Below are positions 1 through 11,630 of a DNA stretch of 64,000 nucleotides, in pieces (positions within the stretch are counted from its first letter, which is position 1; each line of letters opens with the position of its first letter). The notes under the pieces are model-generated. The model was not told the origin of the DNA and did no database searches. It was given only the letters and a program-made list of their open reading frames with translations. Made by a program: the position numbers and the translations under genes. Source of the DNA: Chlorops oryzae. Lineage: Eukaryota > Arthropoda > Insecta > Diptera > Chloropidae. The stretch spans positions 145,509,420 through 145,573,419 of the forward strand of contig CM035806.1 of NCBI GenBank assembly GCA_020466095.1. The letters are read 5' to 3'.

Positions 1-355
1 GGAGCGGAGCAGAAAATTCATGAAAAGATGGGAAGAGCAACTGGTAAGCAAGGCACAAGGCATGGCGGCCGCCTGTCAATGGGCCAGGATCGAAGCATCA
101 CGGCATGAATAGCCTAGCCATGGCTAGTAGGAAGCTATTGCCAGTTATTTAAGGCAGTAAATTTCACAGCCGCTCACCTGCATCCTTCAGCGAACAATAA
201 CATTTCTGAACGCATTTCAGAGTGCATCTGCGCTGGAATTTGAGTGGCAGAAATCAAATTGGAATGAAAGGAACCAGCTAATTTGAATTTACAGTTGCAC
301 TCGTACGTATTCTCAAAGTCTATTGTATAAATTTGCGTGTGCGTGCGTGGCGTGT

Positions 356-392
<37 letters not shown>

Positions 393-850
393 AATGGATG
401 TGCTGCTGAGTTCGACGAAATGGATTTTGCATTATAAACGGTATGCAGCAAGTTATGAATTACGGCTTCCGACAAGTGTTTGGAAATTCATTTAAATTCC
501 ATAAAAGCAACGATCTCGAGCCGGAAATCTCTGGCGAAAATGTGAATGTGAATGTGAATGGAAAGATGAAATGATGAACTTTCTGTTTGCCGTTTCAATT
601 CCGAGAGAGAATTTCACTTCATTATAATAACTCCGCCCATCCCGTCGCTTTGTGGCAAAGTCACATTCCTGACAACGGATTCAAATTGCATTTTAATGGT
701 CAAATTCCAGGATTTCGAAATGTTTTCCTGCACAAGACGAACGCCATCTCTATCTCTTCATCTGAAAGGTGAATAAAGAAGGTACAAAAAAAAGACGACA
801 ACAACAAATACCGAATACTTATATCATAAAATGCGCGTCAGTTTCCGATA

Positions 851-884
<34 letters not shown>

Positions 885-1090
885 ACATACCGCAAGCAAC
901 CAACAAAACCCACCCAACGATCGACCCTGGACTTGGCCTCAAAATTCAATGCATATAAGGTAAGTACCTCCCACGCGTCCTTGGGTCAAAAAGACTCCTA
1001 ACCATTAACACAACGGACTTAGTAAATTTTCATGCGTACCTCAAGAGTGTGCATATGTCCATTAGCAGGATTAGTAAGTCCTGAAAGCTT

Positions 1091-1168
1091 TTCCATTTCC
1101 ATTGCCATTGACGTTGCCATTGCCATTGCCATTTCCATTGCCATTGCCATTTCCATTTCCATTTCCAT
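1091..1168. repeat. CCATTG/CCATTT hexanucleotide repeat
   Basis: About 13 tandem units of CCATTG or CCATTT with few interruptions. A related degenerate CCCAT/CCATT tract lies at about 20150-20245. Confidence 0.85.
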
Positions 1169-1442
1169 ATTCGGTGAGTGGTACCTTGTTATTCATGGTC
1201 ACTGGAAACGATGGCAACGGGTATATGGTATTTGGTATATGGTGTATGTAGTTTCCATAAAGCTTAAGGAAGCCTTATGAAATTCAAAAAAACAAAAACA
1301 TATTAGCAATGCATCTAACTGGATTATTGGGCCACTGAAGCACAATGTATTCGCTCGTCCGTCGTTTCATCGTTCCATTCGTTCCATCTTGCTCATGTCC
1401 ATCAAAAAATGGGAAAAAGATACAACATATCTGAGGAAATTG

Positions 1443-1468
1443 TGTCCTGTCCTGTCCTGTCCTGTCCA
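1443..1468. repeat. CCTGT pentanucleotide repeat
   Basis: Five tandem units of CCTGT; a plain microsatellite. Confidence 0.85.
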
Positions 1469-2296
1469 TTCAAATGAGGTTTGTCGGTTTCATGTTTTTG
1501 TTCATGTTTTTCTATCTCTATTTCCCTTTGTTTTTTGTTGTTCGTTTTTCAATTTTCATTTCTCATTTTCCGATACGTTTTATTGACATCGAAATTGATA
1601 TCATATTAATTGACGCTTCTAAGGTGTGAGTGTGGAAATTTGCAATAAACAAAAACAACAAACAAAAACAAACATGTGGGGCTGTTATGGTCAGGCGCAC
1701 ATGACAATACAATGTCCGGTACGATTAGTTGCTATATATTTTTTTTTTGCTCTTATTCCAAATTTCATTGAAATATCTCGTATGTTTCTGATTTTATTTG
1801 GAAAACCTTAGATATTTAAGCAGTTTTTGGGATTTTCGTAACAGATCCCAGTACTAGAGGTATCCACCCTTAAGAAGGGGACCTATCAACGAAAGAATGT
1901 TCATGGTTATACAGAGGAAACATAAATGCCAAATTTCGTTCGATTCGAATTTGAATTTCATGTATAGGATAAATTTTCAAAAAACGCCCTTCTGCCATGC
2001 CCACTTTTCCACTTTTTGGAAATCACATTATTTGCCCTAAGATACTATGGTTCAAATGTATGTGAAATTCAATCAAAATTTTCTTGAAAAATTCACATTC
2101 CAGAGCGGTTTTTTTATGATTTTCATAGCACACCTTAGTACTGGAGGTAGTACCTATCCTAAAAATGATCCGATCGGGTCCATTCTCGATTTTATTCTTG
2201 CTCATGTCCCCGTGAACATGCTTAATAAATTTTTAGAAGATATCTCATATCTAGAGCTCGGATTTTGAATTTTTTTGGAATTTTTTTTTGCATTTA

Positions 2297-2830
2297 AAGC
2301 CCAAAATCCAACATTGCGAGTGCCCGATGCGAGAGCGCGAGCGCGAGACGCAAACAAATTTCAATACATGCAATCCATATGGTTCAAGCTCCAATGTATC
2401 GCGAGACCTCATAGCGAGAAAATTTTGAAAAATTGAATATATCTCGTTGCGAGGCAATTTGACAGGGTTAATGATGTAGTTATTTTTTGAGTACTCGCTA
2501 TTGGGTACTCGTTTAAACTAATAAAACAAAAGCTGTTCACTGTTCCGTGAAAAAGAGCTTTTAAAATATTTCGCGAGCTTTGGCTCATTTTGAAAATTTT
2601 TGAAAATTTTGAATTAAAATTTAAACTCAAGTGTTAGCGTATAATTTTTATGAGTACTCGGTACTCGTTAGATTGGTACTTGGTTCAAATATTGCATTAC
2701 TAGAAGCGAAATTATGCTTTCATCTGCGTGACGCAAAACTTTCATTGGAGATTGAAATGCGTCACGCATAACATTTTCGTGACGTCGCGCACTCTCGCAC
2801 CGGACTCTCGCAATATTGGATTTTGGGCTT
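2297..2830. mobile_element. TIR element, AAGCCCAAAATCC family, copy 1
   Basis: A 534-bp element bounded by inverted repeats. The left end reads AAGCCCAAAATCCAAC and the right end is its complement, GGATTTTGGGCTT, followed inward on both sides by GCGAG/CTCGC words. The interior holds GAGTACTCG motifs and no coding sequence. A second copy at 32613-33459 is alignable through the interior and carries an extra nested element. The superfamily is not assigned; flanks are TTAA-like but do not give a clean duplication. Confidence 0.8.
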
Positions 2831-3259
2831 AACTGTGCTTTTTGAATATTTTATTCACTGAAGTAGGCTTTTTTTTTTTTGTTAATTTGACAATTCAACA
2901 TGTTAATGTAGGCTTTTTCATTTTTTTTTATCTGTTAAATTTCTGAAAATTCAACAAATTTTTAATAGTCATAACTAAAGTAGTAATAACTAATGATATT
3001 CGAATTTTTGACTGTGAATGTTTTGAATATTTTTGAATTTTTTGCATTTTTGTTTGATTTTTTTTTTTGAATATTTTTTTGAATTCTTTTTTTCATTTTT
3101 TTACATATTCAAATTCCGAGGCATACTCATATCCCTCGGTAAGAAAACTATATACAGACAGATGGACAGACAGACGAACGGACGGACATGTTTAAAGCGA
3201 GGCTCCTGGTAACGCTGATCATATCTATATCAGCCCGATTATAAATATTCTCTGGGAAC

Positions 3260-4275
3260 CAGGGACGTGAACCGGTTTTGAACCGATCTGCTGATGAACC
3301 GAACCATTAACCGAACCGAAGTTTCTCACAAATGTTTGAACCTAACCGAAAACCGAACCCATTTTTTGTAAAGGTTCAGGCTTTCATTTTTTCTTGCAAC
3401 CATGTACAGTGGTCGCTCCCATAGGCCAAAAATAAAAAAATCGAAGTCGATATTCTTATGAAATTAGTATCGATACCATCTCTAATATGTGTGTAAGGTA
3501 ACCATCTCTAATTTTTTGTTGTGCAAATTTTAACCCTCAATGGTAAAAAAAATTGCATTAGAAGTGGGGACACGTCCCAGCGGACATCCCCGATGATGTC
3601 CTAGTGACTTCGGAGCCGGAATGCATGCTATTTCCGGTGACACTTTGTATGACATTTACACAGGAGCTGACAGGGTCTTCAGCGGTGACATTGTCATGCT
3701 AGGGTGTGCGATGGCGAAAAAAGCATTTGAGAGCAACACATTATGCTCTTTTTCTCTTTAAATGTCAATTTATAGAAACCAGTTTAATTAACTCTCTCTT
3801 CTTTGCCCTCTCTTTGGATATTTCGAAATTTAAAAAAAAAATCTATTTTTAACAATTTTTGTTCGCCTCAGCCAGGGATCGATCCCGCGATCTTCGGATT
3901 CTGAGTCGAGCACTCATCATCTACGCCACTTCATGCCAACGTTCAACTGACGCTAAAAACTTATTTAAATTTCAGTAGCCAATGAGAGTCAAGCACATGA
4001 ACAGCATCCTTCCACGATGACATGTCCTCCAAGATGTCACACATGACAATGTCACCTATATGTCATCGATGACATCACTGATGACATTGTCATGCAGGAG
4101 ATAATTTCCCGCTGGGGTATTAACAAAATTTTTCAGTTTTAGAAATTCCCGAACCGAAACCCCGATTCAAAGAAGTAGAAAAACCGGTTTGACGAACCAA
4201 TCCAAAAGTTCAAACACGGTTCGAACCGCCGAACCGAACCGAACCGGTTGAAAATATCCACCCGGTTCACGTCCC
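3260..4275. mobile_element. hAT-like non-autonomous element, interrupted
   Basis: The left end CAGGGACGTGAACCGG is matched by the inverted right end CCGGTTCACGTCCC. CAGGG/CCCTG-type termini are typical of hAT elements. The sequence just inside both ends is made of GAACCG words. A separate CCCAGCGG element (3576-4116) sits inside. Flanks (tctgggaac and gggaattt) are only weakly similar, so an 8-bp duplication is not proven. No transposase is visible. Confidence 0.65.
3576..4116. mobile_element. CCCAGCGG TIR element, 2-bp target duplication GT
   Basis: A 541-bp element from CCCAGCGG to CCGCTGGG with direct GT dinucleotides at 3574-3575 and 4117-4118. It is rich in GATGACA/TGTCA words. Its minus strand contains a tRNA-like stretch at about 3860-3935: an A-box-like TGGCGTAGATGATGAG and a B-box-like GGGATCGATCCC. 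A second, 3'-truncated copy lies at 44696-45262. It belongs with the CCC...GGG set at 10519, 11895, 18396, 27647, 32668 and 40514. Confidence 0.8.
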
Positions 4276-4368
4276 GGGGAATTTACTTTTCGATCGTTGA
4301 TGAGGGAAATATTGATAGTTTGAGAGTTTTCCTGTTATCGGATAGCCTCTAGGACCATACGTTAGTGT

Positions 4369-4400
<32 letters not shown>

Positions 4401-5610
4401 GGGGAAATCGGGAAATAGAAAAGGCATTATCATCGGATAATCATATCACCGGCATTCATCAGCATTTCTATTCAATCATTTCATATCGAGACTTTACACA
4501 CACATGCAGGCAGGTATATTCATAAATTGAATGGGAAAAATGGCTAAGAACGAAATCGTCCTGATTTTCGGACCAATTTAAATCCTAGACAATTTTGCCG
4601 TTCATGTGCGTAACATCCCCGATAATTCGTCGATTGAAGCTGTCAATTGTCAGTTGTTAACCCGCGTAGGAGTTGCTAGGAATCTCTTCAATTATGAATT
4701 TGCAGCATTTTTATTTATTTTTGTTTTTTTTTTTTAATAACCGTCTCCTAGAAACTGCCAACGAAGGAGACAACAGGCGTAATTCGATAGTGAAAAGTCT
4801 GGCATGGAATTAAAAAGAAGGGAAAAAAGGTAACATAGGATAAAAAATAATTCAATTAAAATAATGATGCCAATCCATTTCAGGTACATACATTCACTGT
4901 ACTTGGCACAAGTCACTTCAAGCAGTTTATGTTCCATCCGTGCACACCTATTTGTTACTGTGTGTGTGTGTGTGTTGTTTGCTTGTATATGAATGCTCGC
5001 ACGCTTGAAATTGCACGTAGTCATGTAGGCCGGCTTAATAAATGTGTGGGGTGTCGTTGTTGTTGTTGTTGTTATTATTATTATTATTCTTGTTGCCGTC
5101 AATGGATATCGTTGTTGTTATTTTAAGTGGGGGGCAGGCCAGCATTAACAACGTCATTCATACAAATCGCTATGCAGATAAATAAGATTTTCGAAAACAT
5201 TTTTGAAATGCTACTGAAAGCGAAACCCTTAAAGCAAACCAAAAAAAAAAAAAATTAATAAAAATAACAAAAAAACAATAACAAAAATAATAAATGAAGT
5301 AAATAAAATAAAAATATAAAAAAATTCTTTGACGAAACAACAACGGGAAACTGAAACATGTGATTTGAATTATCGTCAAAAATTTTCATTTTGAGTGGCC
5401 GCACGTACAATACAAAAAAAAAAAATCGTAGAGGGGAAAAAATTGTTTGAAAATAGGCACTTATCGTAGAAATACCGAGGAACATACATACATTCGTCGT
5501 CTTATGTGCATGTCTGATCCCGTTCAGATATGTCTTCATCAATGACAAACTCATAAACCGATTCGATTCAATTCAATTTTTTCATCAAATTTGCTAACCT
5601 TAGAATATTG
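4276..5610. other. Intergenic, no gene seen
   Basis: AT-rich DNA with a T tract at about 4370-4398, GTT/ATT triplet repeats at about 5056-5086 and A-rich stretches at 5240-5330. No exon-like or RNA-gene signal was recognised. Confidence 0.55.
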
Positions 5611-5613
5611 CCA

Positions 5614-5739
5614 TTCTCTCTCTCTCTCCCTCTCTCTCTATCTCTCTCTATATCTCTCTCTCTCTCTCTCTCCTCTCTCATCATCTCTCTCTCTCTCATC
5701 TCTCTCTCTCTCTATTCTCTCTCTCTCTTCCCTCTCTCC

Positions 5740-5812
<73 letters not shown>

Positions 5813-6560
5813 GCTTTCTATTTTATTTTCATCTGTATTTCCCTTTTTCTCTCTCTTTCTCCATCTCTTGCTCTCTCGCTTTATCTCTCTTTCTCTGTCT
5901 TTATCTTTCTCTCTTTATACTTCTCCCTCTCTCTTTTTCTCTCCCTCTCTTTCTGTACCTCTGTATGCCTGTGTTAATACCACTCTCTCGTACTCACATT
6001 CTCCGATTATAATTTTATCAATCTCTTTTACACATTTTGTCTTTCTCTTTTGTATTCTTCACTCTCCTACCCCGTCCGACCTTATATTTCCGCTCCACTC
6101 TTCTATCTGTTTCCCTTGCTCTATCTATTTCAGTTGTTCATAATTTCTCTATCATTAGCTCTCTCTGTTTCTTTCTTGCAGCATCCCGTTCTCTTTCCTC
6201 CTACTCCTCTGTCGCTATCTCTCGTCCTTTTTTTTTTCAATATCTTCCCTTCTATTTGTTACTCTCTTTCAATCCCTCTCTTTAGTCCTCTCTTTCTTCT
6301 TATCTCTCTTCTTCTCTCTCTTCTTCTCTCTTCTCTCTCTTCTTCTCTCTCTTTCTCTTCTCTTTCTTCTTCTCTTTCTCTCTCTTTCTTCTCTCTTCTT
6401 CTCTCTCTTCTTCTCTCTCTTCTTCTCTCTCTTCTCTCTCTCTCTCTCTCTTCTCTCTCTGCTTCTTCTCTTCTTCTTCTCTCTTCGTCTCTCTCTTTTG
6501 CTCTCTCTTCTTTTCTCTCTTCTTCTTTCTTCTCTCTCTCTCTCTCTCTTCTTCTTCTCC
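5614..6560. repeat. Long polypyrimidine (TC)n-type tract
   Basis: About 950 bp that is almost all C and T on the plus strand, built from CTCTCT, CTTTCT and CTTCTT runs, with uninterrupted CT at about 5758-5808. Open frames through it translate to leucine/serine repeats and are not genes. Such mirror-symmetric tracts can form triplex (H-DNA) structures; that is inference. Confidence 0.9.
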
Positions 6561-7857
6561 CCCCGCCCTTCCTTTCTTCTTCTCTCTACCCCCTCTCCCT
6601 CCTCTGCCTCACTCTCCCTCTCCCAGCCTCTTCATACGTCTCCCTCCATCTCTCTCTTATTGTCTACCTTTACTTGCCGATCTCTGCTGATATGACATTG
6701 TCCTTCGCTCTGCTCTCCCTTCTTCCGCCCCGCTCGCACTTCTCTTGATCTCGCGCTCTGCAGCATGATCGCGTTTTCTCCCTTCCATGCATATAGAAGA
6801 GAATCCCGCACGCTCTCGCTGTTTCTTCCCTTTCCCCCTCCCACCTAAATCATGTGTTGCCACAATTTTAAATTCATCAATATGTAATACACCAAGCACT
6901 GTCGAGAGGACAATTCGCCTTGCAATATTAATGATGGCACTCGCATCGTCGCATATTCGTCGAATATTATTTCCTGCTGGGATGCATTGCTCTCCGATGG
7001 TGTTTATTTACGTATGGCGATTTTCTTATTTTCGTTGTTTGCTTTTTTTGTTTTTTGGTTCGTTGCCTGCCGTTCGCTTTCGCCGATTCGATTTTGATCG
7101 GATCAAAAATATTCACTCATAGGCTATTAATAAACGCTCGTAAATCTGAAGAGCATCGGGCGGTGCGGGGCGATTGCGCAAAAATAGACTTTGTTTTTAT
7201 TTTCACAAATTGGTATTTTCTCATCTAATTCGATACTTATTGGATATTTATTTCTTGAAGCGATTTATTGCCTCCGCTTTCCGAATGATTGCAAGGTATG
7301 TAGGTATATTGAGAAATCCCCCGTTGGATGGTCCTTCAAGCGGTCTTTGTTCTTCTTGCTTTGGCTATCTTAGCACTCGATTCAATTAACGTTCTAAAAT
7401 GAACAACAATAACAACAATAAGGCACATACGCATGTGTGCGCCTGCGAGCGTGCGAGCGTCTGTCCATATGTATGTGTGTGTGCTCGCTTCCGCACTCTC
7501 GTATGGCCAAAATAAGTTGTTATGCTGGCGCATTTAACTACACACGAGCGCATATGCAGGCATACCCACATATCCCACATTCGTACGCATCTAAATACAT
7601 CTGTACATACATACACACATACACACATAGATATGGCCGCAATTTATGATATCATATTTTCAAAAGAAATTTTATTGTTTGCACATGCACTGGCCGAACC
7701 GGACCGTACCGGATGCGGATATCCGCTGCACTACTGTACAGCTGGATCAATCGAACGAAGCTCCAATGTGCATTTGCATGGCCATGTGCTGGTGTGTGTG
7801 TGCGGCTCGGCTTGCGACTTTCAAATTAAAAAGCAAAATAGAATGCTATTTTCTTGT
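6561..7857. other. Intergenic, no gene seen
   Basis: Unique-looking DNA of moderate GC with a CATACA microsatellite at about 7596-7628. Short open frames here resemble no family I recognise and lack exon context. Confidence 0.5.
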
Positions 7858-10800
7858 TCTTTTCAAATGCCATTGCCTCGAGATACTCTGCTCAGGCGTA
7901 TGTATGTATGTATATCATCGCATAGTCAAACGTAACATTCTATAGAAAATTGGAATTTTAATTTGACAAAGAGATGGACCACATGGATTGACAATCGAAT
8001 ATGAAATTCCTGGAAATACTGCCATTGTCCAATACTTCGATATTTGCAATTACATATCTTCTATCAAACGAAATGAAAAATCCTTGCTTTCAATGATTCC
8101 AATGGAATTCTTTCCTTTCGGGCAATCCTTTCGAATAGCTCAGTAAGATTGCTCCTCAATTTCAACAATAGCAAAGTCAACATGTTCCTTCCATGTTCCA
8201 TGGAACCGTATTCGGACGCATCAAAATCGGATTCGAGCCCAATGCTTTCTAATTGATAAAAGTATTTTTCCGGAAATCAATTGGAATTTATGGAGGAATT
8301 GATTGCTTTGAAGTTGCTTCAATTGCGATTGGAAAAAAAAAGAACAATTCAAATTAAATTCAAGTGTTTTTAAAACAAAAACTTTTACAATCGGAACCGA
8401 AGGACGAATGCATATGTGTATGTGCATGTGCATACATGTATGTATGTGTGCATCTTAAAATTCTCTCGTGTCAAATGTTACCGTCGCACGCAGTTTACTT
8501 TTAACTTTGGGGCGGGGTTTTTTTGGCTTTATTTTATTTTATGGACTTTTCTGGAATCTCGTTGATGCGACCGCCGAAAAATGATTGCAGATCCCGACGC
8601 AGGTGGTAACATTTTACATTCATATGTTTACTGACCAAATTTCAGCTCAATCCCAGAAGAGTCCTCAATGTCAAATTGTTCCTCGAGTGACCTCACGGAG
8701 GAGGCTCAGCCAAGTAATCTTCTTCGGAAAATATAAAAGAAAATCTGGCAACACTTCGTGGCCCATTATTCATTATTAGGGCTCCGAAAAATACCCTAAA
8801 ATGACAAAAATTGCGTTAAAAATGATTTTATTAAATGCCGTTAAAGTTTCCAAATTAATGTATCTCGAAAATCTCCTCACAATCCTTGACTTATGCCCGA
8901 AAAATCATAGCAAATTTTATACGCTTTTTGCCTAATTTATTAACTTTTTCTTTCGTTGGGATTTTAATTGAAATAAATACGAAGGAACCCCCTCAAAATA
9001 ATATGAATAGTTTTAATGAGTTGTGAGTCATAAAACAATGACCTTTAGGACATTTTTTTTTCAGAGGAATGAGCTTGGAGACTTTACCAGAATATTTTCC
9101 ATTGATTTTGGCGCATTTTTCGCCATTTTTAGTGCGTTTTCCTTCGAGCCCTATTTGTTCCGTTACATTCGTTAATATGTAAGTAAAAGAAGAAACTTCA
9201 CACAATCGTATACTTCGACAGGCAAACTGACTGACTGATTGAATGAATGAACGAATGAATGAATGAATTTCAAGTGCAATGAATGCGACTTTCCCAGAGA
9301 AGCCACATTAATTTTTGTTCATCTTTCGCCGTCGTCATACCTATTATCGCCATTGGAATTTCTGGAGTTCTCGCCAAAGGTGGCAACATACATACTTTCG
9401 CTCACTCATTTCCTCTTGAACTCGTTCGCGAAACGGTGAGTCCCATACTTTTCCGAAACGAAGAATGAAATACAAAATACAAAACCAAAAAAGTAAAAAA
9501 AAAAAAACACAAAAAAATTCAATTACCATTTCGAAACACTTGAGCTCAAAACGACTTCCCCATAAAAAAAATCGTCGCTCCGACAGCGTAATTTTTACAC
9601 TGCGCCCAAACGCGACTAATCTCGAATGCGAAGAGCCTGAAAAATTAATCGCCGCTTTATCTGGAATGACGCCACAAACACTAATGTAACAATTAATTAA
9701 TTAATTCATTGAAAAATTATAAGATGTGTCAAAGTCCCAACAAAGTTCAGAGAATTCCTTTTTGTAAGTGTCGATAAAAGACTCGTGGCGGTGTCAGAGT
9801 TTAATTGTCAAAAAAAAAAAGAAGAAAAAAAAATAGAAAATATTGGGGGAAAATTAAAAATTAAAGAAAAATAGAAATACCTACATCAGATAGAAATATG
9901 ACAAAAACCGAAATAAAAAAACGAATAAAGTATTTCATAGACAGAAAAGTGCGAGGCTTCGATTCTACTGGATTTGGTTCGGAAATAAATGAAAGAAATA
10001 AAAAAACGAACTTACGCTTAAACCACTTTCAACTGGTTTCGAGATTTTTTTTCTATCAGTTTTTTCCCATTTTTTATTTTTTTTAATAACATTTTTTTTT
10101 TTTTTTTGTTCTGAATAACTCGAGAGATTATCAATGCTCTGAAGCACACACACTTATCACACCGCCATAAAAACGTTTATGCAAATAGTTATATACATAA
10201 ATAATATTTATAATTCTTATCACAACGAGCGGAAGCAAACTAGAATAATGTTTTTAGTTTTTATTATCTAAAAAAAAAGAAAGAAAAAAAAAGAAAAGAA
10301 AACAGGAAAAAGGAAATTTAGGCATTGCCGTCATAAAGTGCTCATTGCGGTTGGAATTTACATACATACACGAGCATGTGTGTGTGTGTGCATGCGATTT
10401 TTTTCACACACTCATGTACAAAATAGCACAGAGCCCAGCTAGGAAATGTCACATGCACCGACTGCATTGCTCAAATTAGAAGCACAGCGCTTTCCAAACA
10501 ACTTCTGTTTTATACCTACCCTGCAGGAAATGTCAATAGTGAATCTATACTCTTTCTCTACTGACTGCGTCAACAGTACTACTGACCAGTTAAACCCGTC
10601 GCAATGATTTGCGTTATTGACATTTAACATTGAGTTGTCTTTGAATGTCAACAGTAGACCGAAAATCTATTGACGAATTATTGACGTCGGTAGGTACTAT
10701 TATGTAGACAAAAAGGAGTACTCTTTCGCTTTATAAGGAGACACGTTGTTGACATGGTCAATAAAGATGAACTATACCTCTTGACAGTACAGTTTCTTTA

Positions 10801-11181
10801 ATGACACCGCCCGTAAATACTGTTGACGTTGGAACTAGTTCTCTTGTCTATATTGACGTCAATATAGACATGGGGTCGTATGGTGACAGGCTTCCTGCAG
10901 GGTAAATATTTATGTATGTGTATGTGCGTGTGTATTTACGTATGTGTGTTTGTGTGTGTGTGAAGAGAGCTTTCCCAGCCGGAAATGGCCGGATGACAGC
11001 ATCGATGACTTCAAATGACATTGGAGTCGCGAGTACTCCCTCACTTCTAATGCATTTCTACATGAATGTCATTGGCTTCACTAGTGACACATTCATGCGT
11101 TGATCATCGAAGTTCGGAGTGACCTCCCGCTTTTACAATGACCAATGTCATCGTTGGAGCATAGGTTAAGAATGGAATTGA
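7858..11181. repeat. Left arm of the large palindrome
   Basis: This 3.3-kb segment is repeated in inverted orientation at 11631-15006. Landmarks that pair include the outer edge (CTTTTCAAATGCCATTGCC, paired near 15000) and the inner edge (AGCATAGGTTAAGAATGG, paired near 11640). The arms differ by scattered substitutions and small indels. It contains a complete CCCTGCAGG element (10519-10902). No conserved gene is recognised in it. Confidence 0.9.
10519..10902 (+). mobile_element. CCCTGCAGG element, left-arm copy
   Basis: A 384-bp element running from CCCTGCAGGAAATGTCAATA to GCTTCCTGCAGGG, with TA on each side (10517-10518 and 10903-10904). It contains many TTGAC/TGTCA words and the palindrome TATTGACGTCAATA. 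It has no coding capacity. Other copies are at 11895 (inverted), 18396 and 40514. Confidence 0.85.
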
Positions 11182-11630
11182 AACGTTTACTCCCATTTAA
11201 ATGTCCGCATCGAAGATGGTCTCGTTTTATTTTTGTCTTTTTTTATAGTTACGGGTACACGTTCCTTAGTAGGTACGTCAACAGGAAAATCCATTCCCAC
11301 GCCTAACATAGCTCAGTGGATAGAACGGCAATCCGAAAGGCTAGAGATCGAATCCGATGATGGCGAGAATATATGGAGGTACCTAATGATAATATTCGAA
11401 AGAGCAAATAATTTAAAGGCTTAAGTGTTCTACACTCGGGAATGAGAAAACAAGTTGGCTTACAGAAAGAAATGAGTTTCCGTTCTAAATTGGTGAATAC
11501 TGTTACAGTTTCGCGTAAAAACGCCTTTGAATTAATTTGAAACCTTTCATTTTTAATTTTTTATTTCCGCACAAAACAAATATTTCAAGCCTGTTAGTTA
11601 CCTAATAGGTGCTACCTATTATAAGTATAC
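11182..11630. other. Spacer of the large palindrome
   Basis: The only part of the palindrome that is not mirrored. It contains the tRNA-derived SINE at about 11290-11490 and AT-rich flanking sequence. The 63-codon open frame here is the SINE read through and is not a gene. Confidence 0.8.
11290..11490 (+). mobile_element. tRNA-derived SINE, family A, copy 1
   Basis: The head holds RNA polymerase III promoter-like boxes: A box TAGCTCAGTGGATAGA (about 11310) and B box GAGATCGAATCC (about 11344). The tail shares GAGCAAATAATTTAAA and the GGGAATGAGAA region with a second copy at about 54079-54290. The exact 3' end is not resolved. A functional tRNA is excluded by the poor acceptor stem. Confidence 0.75.

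Larger units (their letters stand above)
1..2296. other. Intergenic, microsatellite-rich, no gene seen
   Basis: No coding region is supported here; the short open frames are low-complexity or unlike any family I recognise. Visible simple repeats are a GT/GC-rich tract at about 332-391, an AC tract at about 852-883, a CCATTK hexanucleotide tract at 1091-1168 and a CCTGT pentanucleotide tract at 1443-1468. The A/T content rises sharply after about 1730. Confidence 0.6.

Noticed and set aside
5591..6748. Long open frames in the TC tract
   Set aside because: They are S/L/F repeats that are open only because CT/TC words contain no stop codons.
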